From: Bdellovibrionaceae bacterium UBA2316
GTDB lineage: Bacteria; Bdellovibrionota; Bdellovibrionia; Bdellovibrionales; Bdellovibrionaceae
Length of the DNA stretch: 23,587 nt
Assembly (NCBI GenBank): GCA_002345205.1
Contig: DDVI01000135.1
Location: forward strand, 1-23,587
Direction of reading: 5' to 3'
This document shows positions 15,823-23,117 of this stretch, piece after piece. Numbering within the stretch: the stretch's first letter is position 1; every line of letters starts with the position of its first letter. The position numbers and the translations under genes are program-made. The notes beneath the pieces were generated by a model. It was not told where the DNA came from, searched no databases, and worked only from the letters and a program-made list of their open reading frames with translations.

Positions 15823-15850
15823 TTGAAATGGGCTTTTCCTGCTGTATATT
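15823..15850 (+). promoter_or_regulatory. Sigma-70 promoter for the nfu gene, giving a leaderless mRNA
   Basis: TTGAAA (15823-15828) and TATATT (15845-15850) are 16 bases apart. The -10 ends six bases before the ATG at 15857, so transcription should begin at or within a base or two of the start codon. No Shine-Dalgarno sequence is present between them. Confidence 0.55.
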
Positions 15851-15856
15851 AGCGCA

Positions 15857-16408
15857 ATGATTAAAGTTAGATACGAATCCACACCAAATCCAGCTACTTA
15901 TAAATTTATTTTCCCTGAAGTGATGGTCGATCAGACCCGCGAATTCACATCTCCTCAAGATGCTGAAATTTCACCTTTAGCTTCAAAACTTTTTGGTTTC
16001 CCTTGGACATCAAAAGTATTTATCGGAAAAGATTTCGTTTCGATCACGAAACAAGACTGGGTCGATTGGAACGTTCTTGCAGAACCTTTAAATGGCTTAA
16101 TCCAAGAGCACCTAGATAAAGGTGAAAAAGTAATTCATGATTTCGATCCGAACCAAGCCTCAGCTTCTGAAGACGATGCGGATCCAGTTGTTCGTCAGCT
16201 TAAGCAAATCATCAAAAATGATATTCAACCTGTTGTTGCCTTAGACGGCGGCGAAATTGTATTTCACTCCTACAAAGACAATGTCGTATTTATTCAAATG
16301 AAGGGTTCATGTGCTGGCTGCCCAAGCTCAACAGCGACTCTAAAAGACGGCATTGAAGTTCGTATTAAAGAATTAATTCCAGAAGTAAAAGAAGTCGTAG
16401 CAATTTAG
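15857..16408 (+). CDS. nfu: Nfu-type iron-sulfur cluster carrier (Nfu_N + NifU C-terminal domain)
   Basis: This 183-residue cytoplasmic protein should carry and hand over a [4Fe-4S] cluster bound between two subunits. Residues 1-88 match the Nfu N-terminal domain (RYESTPNPATYKFIF at the start, then LFGFPWTSKVFIGKDFVSITK), as in NFU1 of mitochondria. Residues 110-183 form the NifU C-terminal domain with the ligand pair Cys152 and Cys155 in KGSCAGCPSS. A short acidic linker (SASEDDADP) joins them. This is not the E. coli NfuA layout, whose N-terminal domain is A-type. The gene stands alone between fbaB and a convergent beta-barrel gene. Its promoter lies immediately upstream of the ATG and there is no ribosome site, implying a leaderless transcript. 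Confidence 0.93.
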   Translation: MIKVRYESTPNPATYKFIFPEVMVDQTREFTSPQDAEISPLASKLFGFPWTSKVFIGKDFVSITKQDWVDWNVLAEPLNGLIQEHLDKGEKVIHDFDPNQASASEDDADPVVRQLKQIIKNDIQPVVALDGGEIVFHSYKDNVVFIQMKGSCAGCPSSTATLKDGIEVRIKELIPEVKEVVAI

Positions 16409-16432
16409 AACCGCAGGCTAAGGAGCCAGTTC
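16408..16432. terminator. Weak interrupted hairpin between convergent genes
   Basis: GAAC (16408-16411) pairs with GTTC (16429-16432) and GGCT (16416-16419) with AGCC (16424-16427), interrupted by unpaired bases. No T-tract follows on either strand. It is the only stem seen between the nfu stop and the convergent beta-barrel gene. Confidence 0.2.
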
Positions 16433-16439
16433 ATAATTT

Positions 16440-17096
16440 CTAGAACAGATATACCAACTGGGATTCAAGGCCACGGATCGAAACCATCGAATTGATTTTT
16501 TCCGATTCCAATTGGAAGTCTCCTGAAAATTTAGAGTTCGAAAAACCAAATTTGATATTGATTGTTTTATTCGCCCGGTACCCGATGAAGACTTCCTGCC
16601 CAATGTAACTTTGAAAGTGTTTAATGGACTCACCTTGTTGAGTAAAGTTAAACAGACCGCCCGTCACGTAAATTTCCCGGGATAATGAAACCATCATACC
16701 GACGGCGGACTTTAACAATACAAAATCAGGAAGAGACCGATCCGTTTTAGAGTGCTGTAAAATACCAAGGCTGGCCTGCAGCCCCCAACCCGAAGTGGGC
16801 GCGTAGGAATAGCCAAACGATGCGGACACGCCTAAACTTTCTTGATTCTGTGAACGCAAGGCCTCGGTATCGAACGTGGGCGAGAACAAACTGTACGACA
16901 TGGCTGCAAAAAAACTCTTTTGAGATTGGCGTGCGAGCTCGGCAGGTTTCAGCGTGTTAGAATCTAAACGGGGTGATGGGTCATTAGCTTGTTTAACGGG
17001 AGCTGATTCACTCAAAGGTTTTCGTGCAATTTTTGCCAAACTATATAGGGGCAAAAGGATCATTACGATGGTTACTAACGTGCGTCCTACGCTCAT
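16440..17096 (-). CDS. Probable outer-membrane beta-barrel protein
   Basis: I start at the ATG at 17096, which opens a signal peptide (MSVGRTLVTIVMILLPLYS, cut near SLA-K). A TTG 14 codons upstream (17138) would overlap the previous gene and has a poorly spaced AGGGA. The product has 218 residues. After a Pro/Ser-rich linker (about 25-58) the rest alternates polar and hydrophobic residues in strand-like blocks (SLGVSASFGYSYAP, WGLQASLGILQHS, EIYVTGGLFNFTQ, INIKFGFSNSKFSG) and ends in a C-terminal aromatic residue (LVYLF), a signature of outer-membrane barrels recognised by BamA. No cysteine is present. About eight strands are plausible. It follows the secreted EEP-family gene with a small gap and may be its operon partner. 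The cargo or ligand is unknown. Confidence 0.75.
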   Translation of the reverse strand: MSVGRTLVTIVMILLPLYSLAKIARKPLSESAPVKQANDPSPRLDSNTLKPAELARQSQKSFFAAMSYSLFSPTFDTEALRSQNQESLGVSASFGYSYAPTSGWGLQASLGILQHSKTDRSLPDFVLLKSAVGMMVSLSREIYVTGGLFNFTQQGESIKHFQSYIGQEVFIGYRANKTINIKFGFSNSKFSGDFQLESEKINSMVSIRGLESQLVYLF

Positions 17097-17127
17097 ACCA
17101 TTAATGATAGTACTTGCTCTAGTTTTG

Positions 17128-18186
17128 TTAAAGAGCAAAGTCCCTAGTTTGTTTTTTCTGCACGAACAGCCGAGAGTACAACGGAAAGTGATCAGAAGCT
17201 CCTTGACCTTTATCGGGAAGGAACCGTTTCGGCTTATCTTTTTTACCCATCATCTGAGGGTGTTTCACTACTTTGATAGAGCCACGATCAACTATGATTC
17301 CCGACTTTTTTAAGCGTTGATCAAAGACTAATAGGTCCAGAAACGACCACTTGTTTTTGTATTTATGAGTACCGTCGCATTCTTTACATCCAATTTTGTG
17401 AGCGACCTCACCGATCGATTCCAAGTTATTTTCAATCAGGTTAAATTCTTTGTCTTCTTTTTCAATGATGTTGAAATCACCGCCCACAATCCATGGATTC
17501 GATTCTTTTTTCAAAATAGCATTTAAACTCTTCAAACCTTGAGACCGCATCATCGTCGAACTACCTTGCGATGGCAGATGCACGGCAAACATTGTTAGAT
17601 TTAAATTTTTATCAATTCTCAATGGTACACGTAATACGCCGCGGGTTTTCTTTTTCTTATTGGTGTATTCGTCTTCGATATTTAAAGGCACTAATTCTGA
17701 TTTACCTGCTAATTCAAAACGACTCAAAATGGCTAGATCAATTCCGCGAGCGTCTTCACCTTCGATTAACTGAACGGTTTTATATCCCGCTGCTTTTAGA
17801 AAACGATCGTTAAATTCGTTGAGAATGCTAATGTTTTCTACTTCGACTAAAATTAAAATATCGGGTCCTCGTCCTGGTTCGGCAGATAAAATTACAGTGG
17901 ACAAATTTTTCATTTTTGCATCTATCACGGATTGATTCCAATCCAATTGAAAGCAGTCCTTACGGAATTTAAAACCACTTTGTCGCTTGCATTTTTTTTT
18001 ATGCTGGGATGAATGCTTTTCGGATAGTGGCAAATAGGTTTCATCGTCGCGGTCAGCATCGTCTTTGGCATCAAATAGGTTTTCTACGTTATAGGTCATC
18101 ACACTAAAACTGTTGTCTTTCGCAAATGTTTGAAAACTGAAAACAACCGCAAAAATAAAATAGATCATAATTAACCTTTTAGCCAT
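17128..18186 (-). CDS. Secreted endonuclease/exonuclease/phosphatase-fold protein
   Basis: The 352-residue product has a signal peptide (MAKRLIMIYFIFAVVF then SFQTFA, cut before KDN). The EEP fold motifs appear in order: TYNVEN (31-36), LILVEVEN (111-118, metal-binding Glu115), ARGIDLAILSR (146-156), AVHLPS (His203), VGGDFNI (Asp237, Asn239) and GASDHFPL (Asp332-His333). All catalytic residues are present, so it should be an active Mg-dependent phosphodiesterase outside the cytoplasm; DNA, RNA or lipid phosphates are all possible substrates. Two Cys pairs (66/78 and 267/270) suit disulfides or metal binding. I chose Met1 because the Lys-Arg n-region makes a proper signal, although Met7 (18168) has the better ribosome site, AAAAGG. 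The first codons overlap the upstream stop by 16 bases. Confidence 0.88.
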   Translation of the reverse strand: MAKRLIMIYFIFAVVFSFQTFAKDNSFSVMTYNVENLFDAKDDADRDDETYLPLSEKHSSQHKKKCKRQSGFKFRKDCFQLDWNQSVIDAKMKNLSTVILSAEPGRGPDILILVEVENISILNEFNDRFLKAAGYKTVQLIEGEDARGIDLAILSRFELAGKSELVPLNIEDEYTNKKKKTRGVLRVPLRIDKNLNLTMFAVHLPSQGSSTMMRSQGLKSLNAILKKESNPWIVGGDFNIIEKEDKEFNLIENNLESIGEVAHKIGCKECDGTHKYKNKWSFLDLLVFDQRLKKSGIIVDRGSIKVVKHPQMMGKKDKPKRFLPDKGQGASDHFPLYSRLFVQKKQTRDFAL

Positions 18187-19115
18187 TTCGGCTGAACTTG
18201 AAAACGGTGTGCCTGTCCCTGTTGATCGCGAAATTCTAATTGATACGCATGCAACAGAAAATGTGGGTATTGAGTTTTGTCTGCGAATGGCTTTCCGCCA
18301 TACAGCGAATCAGCGACTAGCGGACTTCCTAAATGCGCCAATTGCGACCGAATCTGATGCGTCTTTCCTGTTAATAGCTCAATTTCTACAACGGATGTAT
18401 TTGCTAAAAACGGACTGCCCCCCAAAACCTTTAGCTCAATCGCCATATGATCGGAACCGTCTTGATCACTGATCTTTTTAGGAGAGCGCGGATTTTTTAG
18501 CATCCAATGCCGATAAAATCCTGGCCTAGGCCCATCGCCCGCAACAACGGCTTTATATATTTTATTAATATCATGCTCAGAAAATACGTTTTGAAAATGG
18601 GCCGTTGCCGACTCTGTTTTGGCAAAAGCAATAAGACCGGTGGTTTCCAAGTCCAATCGATGAACACTGAATACAGGTCCTTGTGTTTTTTGCTGCAAGC
18701 AGAAAAGTAAATTTTCAACTACATTATCTAATGTTGGGTGCACCGGCAGTAGTGCTGGTTTATTTACAATTAAAAAATTCTGATTTTGAAAAATAACATC
18801 ACGATCATATTCAAAAATGGCCGCATCAAATCGTCGCGGCATTAAATGAATACGCACCACATTTTCAGAATCGACTTCAAAGGGTGCCAGCATGCGTTTT
18901 TGATCCACATAAATCGCCCCAAGTTTTAGCAACTCGGTCAGACATTCGTCCCAGGTCCTCGGCCCCTTTATCAGATTTAGTTGTGTTGCTAGGAAATGCT
19001 GGTTCACAATTGGCACTACATGACTGGACCATAATTCTGTAACAGAGATTTTTCTATTAGCGCGAATAAATAGATTTGAGTTTAAATGTCCTGAAAATTT
19101 GTGGGTTACGGTCAC
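18171..19115 (-). CDS. RluA-family RNA pseudouridine synthase
   Basis: This family converts specific uridines of rRNA or tRNA to pseudouridine in the cytoplasm. The product has 314 residues if started at the GTG at 19115, which has AAGG at good spacing; an earlier GTG at 19136 has none. A degenerate S4-like region lies at about 50-90 (TWDECLTELLKLGAIYVD), then the catalytic domain with FLIVNKPALLPVHP, the signature HRLDLETTGL (about 152-161, catalytic Asp155), ELLTGKTHQIRSQLAHLG and GDSLYGG-like ADSLYGGK near residue 270. All the active-site elements are present. Which RNA position it modifies (RluA, RluC, RluD or TruC type) cannot be told from this. The following secreted EEP gene overlaps it. 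Confidence 0.92.
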   Translation of the reverse strand: MTVTHKFSGHLNSNLFIRANRKISVTELWSSHVVPIVNQHFLATQLNLIKGPRTWDECLTELLKLGAIYVDQKRMLAPFEVDSENVVRIHLMPRRFDAAIFEYDRDVIFQNQNFLIVNKPALLPVHPTLDNVVENLLFCLQQKTQGPVFSVHRLDLETTGLIAFAKTESATAHFQNVFSEHDINKIYKAVVAGDGPRPGFYRHWMLKNPRSPKKISDQDGSDHMAIELKVLGGSPFLANTSVVEIELLTGKTHQIRSQLAHLGSPLVADSLYGGKPFADKTQYPHFLLHAYQLEFRDQQGQAHRFQVQPKWLKG

Positions 19116-19155
19116 TTTGATCCTTATTTTATTCACCGCGCCTAGTACGCTCTTG

Positions 19156-19185
19156 TTAGAAAATCGCCTATTTTATGCATATACT
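19156..19185 (+). promoter_or_regulatory. Candidate promoter for the DedA gene in the divergent region
   Basis: TTAGAA (19156-19161) and TATACT (19180-19185) are 18 bases apart, giving a leader of about 60 bases before the TTG start at 19254. A small inverted repeat CTATC-N7-GATAG (19184-19200) spans the predicted start of transcription. On the other strand a perfect TATAAT (19206-19201) may serve the pseudouridine synthase gene, without a clear -35. Confidence 0.35.
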
Positions 19186-19253
19186 ATCGGTAAAAGATAG
19201 ATTATATTTTTAATTCAGACGGATGATTTTTAGCTGATATTTTTGAGGTTGTA

Positions 19254-19922
19254 TTGGACAGCATTTTTAATCACGAAGTTTTTCAATGGTTTTCCCAGTT
19301 CGCCTACCAACCGAATATGGTTTATCTAGGTATCGTGTTTATGATGGTAGCTTCGGCCGTCGGTTTCCCAATGCCGGAAGAAGTGACCTTAGTGTCCGTA
19401 GGCTTTTTAGCATTTATGGGATCCCGTCCTGATTTATTTCCTCCTCCGTTCCCTGGCGCCCCTGTTGTTAATGTTCATGAGGCTGCGATTATTTCTTTCT
19501 TAGCTGTATTTGGTAGCGACTTTTTGATTTATGGAATTGGTCGCAAATGGGGTCGCAAGATTCTGTACCATCCGCGCATGCGCAAATTGATTTCCGAAGC
19601 CAGCATTCAGCGTGTAGAAGATTGGACAAAAAAATACGGTAACTTTGCGGTATTTGTTTTCCGCTTCACCCCGGGCGTTCGTTTCCCAGGTCACTTGGCC
19701 TCTGGGATGCTAAAATTTTCAGCATGGAAGTTTGCTTTGATTGACGGATTAGCTGCACTTGTAAGTGTGCCGACTCAAATTTATTTGCTCGCTCACTACG
19801 GAAAAGAAATTCTTGTTTATTTCTCTAAATTCAAAATGGTCGTGGCGGCCGTGATTGCCATTTGGTTAATCATCTTTTTAGTTCGCAAGTTTCAAAATCG
19901 CAATAAAGGGCAAATGGCTTGA
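19254..19922 (+). CDS. DedA-family integral membrane protein
   Basis: DedA proteins sit in the inner membrane and are linked to lipid flipping (undecaprenyl phosphate or phospholipids) and membrane energetics. The 222-residue product fits the family length. Typical elements are FPMPEEVTL (38-46), GSDFLIYGIGRKWG (about 87-100, family Asp-x-x-x-Y-x-x-G-R), and FRFTPGVRFPGHLASGML (about 136-153). Several hydrophobic helices and a basic C-terminal tail follow. It starts at TTG (19254), supported by GAGG at 19245-19248 with five bases of spacing; no ATG start is available before the conserved part. Its stop overlaps the start of the next gene. Confidence 0.92.
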   Translation: MDSIFNHEVFQWFSQFAYQPNMVYLGIVFMMVASAVGFPMPEEVTLVSVGFLAFMGSRPDLFPPPFPGAPVVNVHEAAIISFLAVFGSDFLIYGIGRKWGRKILYHPRMRKLISEASIQRVEDWTKKYGNFAVFVFRFTPGVRFPGHLASGMLKFSAWKFALIDGLAALVSVPTQIYLLAHYGKEILVYFSKFKMVVAAVIAIWLIIFLVRKFQNRNKGQMA

Positions 19923-20572
19923 GCAACGTCACGGTTCGCGAAGAGGATCATTTAATCCTTCTTATTGATTCTTTCTATGATTTTAAAGGCGGCGTATTGA
20001 TGCTGGGTTATGACCTGCGCATTGATGCCTACACGTACTTTGAACTGACGCCGCCCCTTAAAAAAATTCAGCTGGTGCCTGGGAAGAATTATCAAGTTAA
20101 ACGCAAAATTACGACAAAGCATGGAAATGCGGATGATCATATAGCTGATGATGTTCAGATCGAACAAAAAATCAAAGCCGTTGAAGCGGGCAAACTAAAC
20201 GCAATTGAAAAAATTTATTACACTAATTATTTAAACCACAAAAAGAAATCTCCTGAGCCTACGCCCAATTCACATGTCGTATTGTGCATTGGCCAGGTTA
20301 AGATGATTGAAAAACGTGTGTCAGTACTTGGTCCTTGCTTTGATTTAACGGTTAGCTCTAGCGAAGTCGACACCGACGTGATCGTACGATTAGAAGACAA
20401 TACCTATGATATTGGCGATTCAATTTGCTTCTTATTGCGCAAGATCGGCTCATCACAGGGCTGGAGCTACCGCGTGCTAGGTTATAAAACGAAGCAACAA
20501 ACGCAAGATTACCTAAATCCCGATTTCCGTTCTCTGCGGAACTTAGAGATTAATCCGATTGATTTTCGGTAG
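19919..20572 (+). CDS. Cytoplasmic protein of unknown function
   Basis: The 217-residue product starts at a TTG that overlaps the DedA stop (TTGA at 19919-19922), with AAAGGG eight bases upstream; it is thus translationally coupled. It has no signal peptide or membrane segment. The N-terminal third is a beta-rich segment (LILLIDSFYDFKGGVLMLGYDL), the middle is charged (residues 60-110) and the C-terminal third is again beta-rich (VVLCIGQVKMIEKRVSVLG) with a short Asp/Glu-rich turn. I recognise no family. The coupling with DedA suggests a shared task, for example regulation of membrane lipid transport, but nothing in the sequence demonstrates it. Confidence 0.75.
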   Translation: MSNVTVREEDHLILLIDSFYDFKGGVLMLGYDLRIDAYTYFELTPPLKKIQLVPGKNYQVKRKITTKHGNADDHIADDVQIEQKIKAVEAGKLNAIEKIYYTNYLNHKKKSPEPTPNSHVVLCIGQVKMIEKRVSVLGPCFDLTVSSSEVDTDVIVRLEDNTYDIGDSICFLLRKIGSSQGWSYRVLGYKTKQQTQDYLNPDFRSLRNLEINPIDFR

Positions 20573-20583
20573 ATTTATAACTT

Positions 20584-20817
20584 TTAGTTACATCCACAAG
20601 ACGGGCTAAGTGTATTATCACAACAGACGGCTCGTCCCTGACTACAACCACACACGCCTCCATGCCACGAGCAACAGCCACTCTTTGCGACCTGGATTAC
20701 TTTAGGCTGATTAGCTTGTGTTAGAAGCTGGTCAACAAAAGTTGAACCGACCTTAGAATCACAATTTCCAGCAAATGATATAGCCGAAAAAAGTACTGTA
20801 AAAAGAATTGCTTTCAA
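20584..20817 (-). CDS. Small secreted Cys-rich protein (CCSxHGGVCGC motif)
   Basis: The 77-residue product has a signal peptide (MKAILFTVLFSAISFA, cut before GN). The mature protein carries ten cysteines in about 60 residues, nine of them in the last 31. The core reads GCCSWHGGVCGCSQGRAVC then CDNTLSPSCGC. I have seen this CCSxHGGVxGC arrangement as a small C-terminal module in bacterial secreted proteins, but its role is not known to me. His next to paired cysteines suits metal (zinc, copper or Fe) binding or a disulfide-locked fold. It is convergent with the DedA operon. Confidence 0.75.
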   Translation of the reverse strand: MKAILFTVLFSAISFAGNCDSKVGSTFVDQLLTQANQPKVIQVAKSGCCSWHGGVCGCSQGRAVCCDNTLSPSCGCN

Positions 20818-20919
20818 GCATCCCCCTATTGTTAATTGTTAGGAAACAATCGTTACATACACGGAATAACTTTAATAAAGATAATTTGTGGATTTGATTG
20901 ATCCGCAAAGTGAACTAAA

Positions 20920-20947
20920 TTGAAACAAGTTCTCAATCAAGTTTCAA
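20920..20947. repeat. Inverted repeat downstream of the HNH gene
   Basis: TTGAAAC (20920-20926) and GTTTCAA (20941-20947) are perfect inverted copies around 14 bases. The repeat lies between the HNH gene end and the Cys-rich protein gene. The stem is AT-rich with no T-tract, so a weak terminator or a protein site are both possible. Confidence 0.3.
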
Positions 20948-21008
20948 AATAAATCACCGTAGTTTATTCAACTCCTGAATATCGAAACACCTTACGGCAA
21001 AGAATCTG

Positions 21009-21873
21009 CTATATCCGAGCGACGGGATAACGTTCCAGTCCTGATTGCTTTTTATAGACGTGGCGATTGTGTTTCGCGCACAGTAATCTTAAGTTTTTGA
21101 TTTCGTTTGTCCCACCAGCCCATACTGGTTGAATATGATCGATATTCAGTCTCCATTTTGACCCGCACACCGTTTGTGTTTTCTTATCTTGATACTGACA
21201 ACACTGGTCCCGCATGTACACTTCTTCTCTCTGCACGACCATAGGAATAGAACCCCTGATCTTTGATGTCGAACTTTTGTCGTCCAAGATTGATTGAGAT
21301 TCTAATTTTATTTGCGGCGCTTGACGTTCGCGATGCATTGGCCGCGTTTTATCGCGCTGTTGAATTACCTTATCCGAAACATACTCCAGCCGAATGGACG
21401 GACTCGTCTTTTTGATGTGTAGTTTTAGTTGATTCTTTAGATGTAATATTAAATGCTTCGGAAACCAGAATTTGCGATTCAGTGAAGGATTTATTTGAAA
21501 GCTGCTCGACAAGTTCCGATTTCAGCTCGGATTTGATTTTACTTTTAGAAGTCCCTTGTACTTCACGAATTATTTTTTGAAGCAATGAAACTTGCGCTAA
21601 ATTTAATTCACCCGACTCAAGCTTTTCGATAACGTCCGGGGCTTCACTTGATAACCGAGCGGCATCAATTCGCCGTTGAGCCGATCCCTCTGCATACCCA
21701 ATCGACTTAGTAAGATACGCAAATAAACTTGGGTAACCAAAATCTAAGTATAATCTTCTGCGATCAGCTTCCGCGATGTGAATGAGAATTTCTTTTAATA
21801 TTTCCCGCTCGCTGGATACCAATGATTTTAAGTGGGAATCAAGACGTTGATTGCTCAATTTCATTAGACTCAT
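21009..21873 (-). pseudogene. HNH endonuclease gene broken by a frameshift
   Basis: Two overlapping frames make up one protein type. The first (21873-21370, 167 residues, ATG with GAGG upstream) holds the N-terminal helical region: LSNQRLDSHLKSLVSSERE, then RRRLYLDFGYPSLFAYLT and AQRRIDAARL. The second (open from 21512, ending at 21009) holds the C-terminal HNH domain with CGSKWRLNIDHIQPVWAGG and NLRLLCAKHNR. These two parts are normally continuous in the HNH proteins common in Bdellovibrio. The frames cross at an A5 tract near 21410-21414 (T5 on the + strand): with four A residues the reading would pass from THQK into TSPSIRLEYVSDK, which restores the expected sequence. The HNH residues in the second part are intact, so the break may be recent, a sequencing error or a recoding site. 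Predicted function is a DNA endonuclease, possibly of mobile origin. Confidence 0.75.
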
Positions 21874-21893
21874 GTTAACCTCGATATTTTCGC

Positions 21894-21911
21894 CACTGCC
21901 ATCTGGCGGTG
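21894..21911 (-). promoter_or_regulatory. Leader stem-loop before the HNH gene
   Basis: On the minus-strand transcript CACCGCC-AGAT-GGCAGTG forms a seven-bp stem with one mismatched pair. It would lie within the first 25 bases of the mRNA if the extended -10 promoter upstream is used. A 5' stem can stabilise an mRNA; no other role is visible. Confidence 0.25.
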
Positions 21912-21923
21912 ATCTATAGAACA

Positions 21924-21932
21924 GTTATAGCA
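21924..21932 (-). promoter_or_regulatory. Extended -10 promoter candidate for the HNH gene
   Basis: Reading on the minus strand, TGC precedes TATAAC (21929-21924), an extended -10 element with five of six matches. The -35 region (AATAGG) is poor, as is common with extended -10 promoters. The leader would be about 45 bases. Confidence 0.35.
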
Positions 21933-22141
21933 TGGGTTTTATTTTCCCTATTGTTAGAGATTTTTTGATTGAAAGAATATTTTAGAAACGATTTCCCATT
22001 TCCAACATGGAAACGTATTGAAGGCTTAGAGCTGTGATATTGCTCTTTGTTAGCAGGTTCTTAGGCATCTTTAAATATATCGATGTTGCGCATTTTAAAG
22101 ATCCGAAAACATCGTCAAGATAAAACACTGTGAGGCAAATT

Positions 22142-23116
22142 TTATTTCGACCCGCAAACATACTGAACAAACATATCCGCCACTGGCTGAGGTTTTCCCT
22201 CAGTGGGATACATGTGCCATAGAATATCGGGGCCGGGATTTACTTCTAGAATCGCGGCGCCATCCATTGGGGATATTGGTTTTGTGATATCTGGGCAGAT
22301 TAAATCAATACCAGCTACATCTATTGAAAATAATTGAGCCGCGTCTTCGCAGATTTTTAAATTTACGGAATGAGCCGTATCCGTACAATCAGAGGCGATG
22401 CCACCAGAATCTAAATGATTTGAAAAACTGATTTGTTTCGGCTGCCCGTTTTCTAGAACGTAATCAAAACTTAAACCGATGGCTTCTAATTTTGTACCCA
22501 TATCGGCCGCTAATGAAATAGGACGTAATGGTTTTCTGTCTTTCGCAACGCCTCGTCGTATATCTAGATTTAAAGACACGATTAAATCGCGAATCGTTGA
22601 ATGTCCGTCACCTTTTAAAACCAACGGCTTTCGTTCTAACGCTGCGACGGCTTTCCCGTTAATTACCAGCACGCGGTATTCACGTCCCGTAATTTGTTTT
22701 TCTAAAATAACTGGGCCGTAACGAAACGCGCTTTGATACGCATTTCGCAGATCGTGTTCTTCGGTGATACGATCTTTCACTGCTACACCGCGATCCATAC
22801 GATTCGGTTTCACGATGATTTCACGGTGCTCATGTAAAAAGGCGATGTCGGCTTCAGAAAATTCGTTACTGATACGTTTGGGGGCTACCGGCAACCCGGC
22901 TTCTGCCATCATTTGGCCGCTTAGATATTTATCCGTCACTAGCTTGGCTTGAATAGATGATAGAAACGGCGATTTGGTTTTGTTTACCAAAAATTTCTTA
23001 TGACTATGATCATGCAAATATAAGAATTCGGCACTCGGTATACCAGCTGGATATGACCATTCATACCCTAGCCTCTGCGCGGCTTTAGCGATTTCTCCTA
23101 GTGTTGGGTTTAGCAT
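22142..23116 (-). CDS. ATP-grasp ligase related to cyanophycin synthetase / GshAB ligase domain
   Basis: ATP-grasp enzymes join a carboxylate to an amine through an acyl-phosphate. The 324-residue product has NKTKSPFLSSIQAKLVTDKYLSGQMMAEAGLPV (N-terminal domain), HREIIVKPNRMDRGVAVK (ATP-binding lysine), then YGPVILEKQITGREYRVLVINGKAVAALERKP, a strong match to the cyanophycin-synthetase/GshF type, and the Mg-binding EVNPGPDILWHMYPTEGKPQPV near the C-terminus. A Mur-ligase domain, present in true cyanophycin synthetase, is absent, so it is a stand-alone ATP-grasp unit, as in bifunctional glutathione synthetases. It begins one base after the stop of an upstream gene that may encode a glutamate-cysteine-ligase-like protein. 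A peptide ligase, possibly in glutathione-like synthesis, is inferred. Confidence 0.85.
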   Translation of the reverse strand: MLNPTLGEIAKAAQRLGYEWSYPAGIPSAEFLYLHDHSHKKFLVNKTKSPFLSSIQAKLVTDKYLSGQMMAEAGLPVAPKRISNEFSEADIAFLHEHREIIVKPNRMDRGVAVKDRITEEHDLRNAYQSAFRYGPVILEKQITGREYRVLVINGKAVAALERKPLVLKGDGHSTIRDLIVSLNLDIRRGVAKDRKPLRPISLAADMGTKLEAIGLSFDYVLENGQPKQISFSNHLDSGGIASDCTDTAHSVNLKICEDAAQLFSIDVAGIDLICPDITKPISPMDGAAILEVNPGPDILWHMYPTEGKPQPVADMFVQYVCGSK

Positions 23117-23117
23117 C

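Noticed and set aside
21982..22170. Minus-strand open frame of 62 codons in the gap between the ATP-grasp and HNH genes
   Set aside because: It overlaps the ATP-grasp 3' end, has no convincing ribosome site and no recognisable composition. I treat the gap 21874-22141 as non-coding apart from the HNH promoter and leader stem.
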